From NCBI GenBank assembly GCA_900554905.1, contig USJB01000087.1:1-5670 (forward strand): a DNA stretch of 5,670 nucleotides. Direction: 5' to 3'. This document shows, piece by piece, positions 5,604 to 5,670 of this stretch. The position numbers were made by a program, and so were the translations under genes. Position 1 is the stretch's first letter, and every line of letters begins with the position of its first letter. The notes below the pieces were generated by a model, which searched no databases, was not told the DNA's origin, and worked only from the letters and a program-made list of their open reading frames with translations. Source of the DNA: an uncultured Collinsella sp. (GTDB lineage: Bacteria > Actinomycetota > Coriobacteriia > Coriobacteriales > Coriobacteriaceae).

Positions 5604-5633
5604 CAAGTGTATAGCCTTTGCAACCTGCGGTCG

Positions 5634-5670
5634 CTAGACAAACAGCACGTGCGCGAGCAGGGCACACACG
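5634..5670 (-). CDS. Possible 3' end of an upstream gene (last 11 codons, hydrophobic)
   Basis: On the minus strand one frame entering from the right edge reads VCALLAHVLFV and then TAG (5634-5636). A strong terminator-like hairpin follows about 46 nt later, which fits a gene end. The hydrophobic tail would suit a membrane protein. It is too short to assign a family, and it does not look like the end of a response regulator. Confidence 0.35.
   Translation of the reverse strand, partial: VCALLAHVLFV

Larger units (their letters stand above)
5523..5633. other. 111-bp gap upstream of the interrupted kinase
   Basis: The gap contains the hairpin and tandem repeat, plus about 28 nt between the hairpin and the kinase start that carry a purine-rich SD (5533-5540). 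No promoter fits between hairpin and ATG. Upstream of the hairpin there is only a lone -10-like CTATAC-type sequence near 5608-5613. No gene was seen here. Confidence 0.5.

Noticed and set aside
1..5670. CRISPR array, tRNA or rRNA genes, insertion sequence
   Set aside because: I saw no regularly spaced repeats, cloverleaf, rRNA core motifs or transposase-like frame. The only repeat structure is the short palindrome near 5551-5603.

Overview
The window reads almost entirely on the minus strand. It is GC-rich, with small intergenic gaps and strong Shine-Dalgarno (SD) sequences, and its protein families have a Gram-positive look. These are a PstB/PhoB/PhoR phosphate block, a VanS-like kinase half and a Wzz/YveK-type polysaccharide co-polymerase. 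I infer a high-GC anaerobic actinobacterium of the Coriobacteriia, with Collinsella or a relative as the best guess. No marker gene here proves this.

Layout in transcription order, from high to low coordinates: (1) the last 11 codons of an unidentified hydrophobic protein; (2) a strong hairpin with a T-rich tail and an extra tandem copy of one arm, built around a GGGACAGGCACC core that resembles REP-type elements; (3) a sensor histidine kinase with a KdpD-like membrane/GAF input half and a VanS-like catalytic half, cut by one in-frame TAG just after the phospho-acceptor histidine helix; (4) a 103-bp gap with a possible promoter and dyads; (5) pstB, the phosphate ABC transporter ATPase; (6) an OmpR/PhoB-family response regulator; (7) a PhoR-like histidine kinase; (8) a 195-bp gap with a probable terminator and a weak promoter candidate; (9) the N-terminal 178 codons of a Wzz/YveK-type chain-length determinant, running off the left edge.

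The core is a phosphate-response module. PstB powers phosphate import, and the PhoB/PhoR-like pair is the expected sensor and regulator of phosphate starvation. The regulator and kinase are 3 nt apart, and the kinase SD lies in the last codons of the regulator, so the two are translationally coupled. pstS, pstC, pstA and phoU are not in the window. The left edge starts a separate surface-polysaccharide unit.

The most unusual feature is the interrupted kinase. The TAG is in frame, so no frameshift is needed, and the reading frame is otherwise intact for about 530 codons. The stop overlaps an AGGAGG sequence that sits 7 nt before a TTG codon. The locus may therefore be a simple nonsense pseudogene, a sequencing error, or a kinase split into two polypeptides by reinitiation. 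The sequence alone cannot decide.
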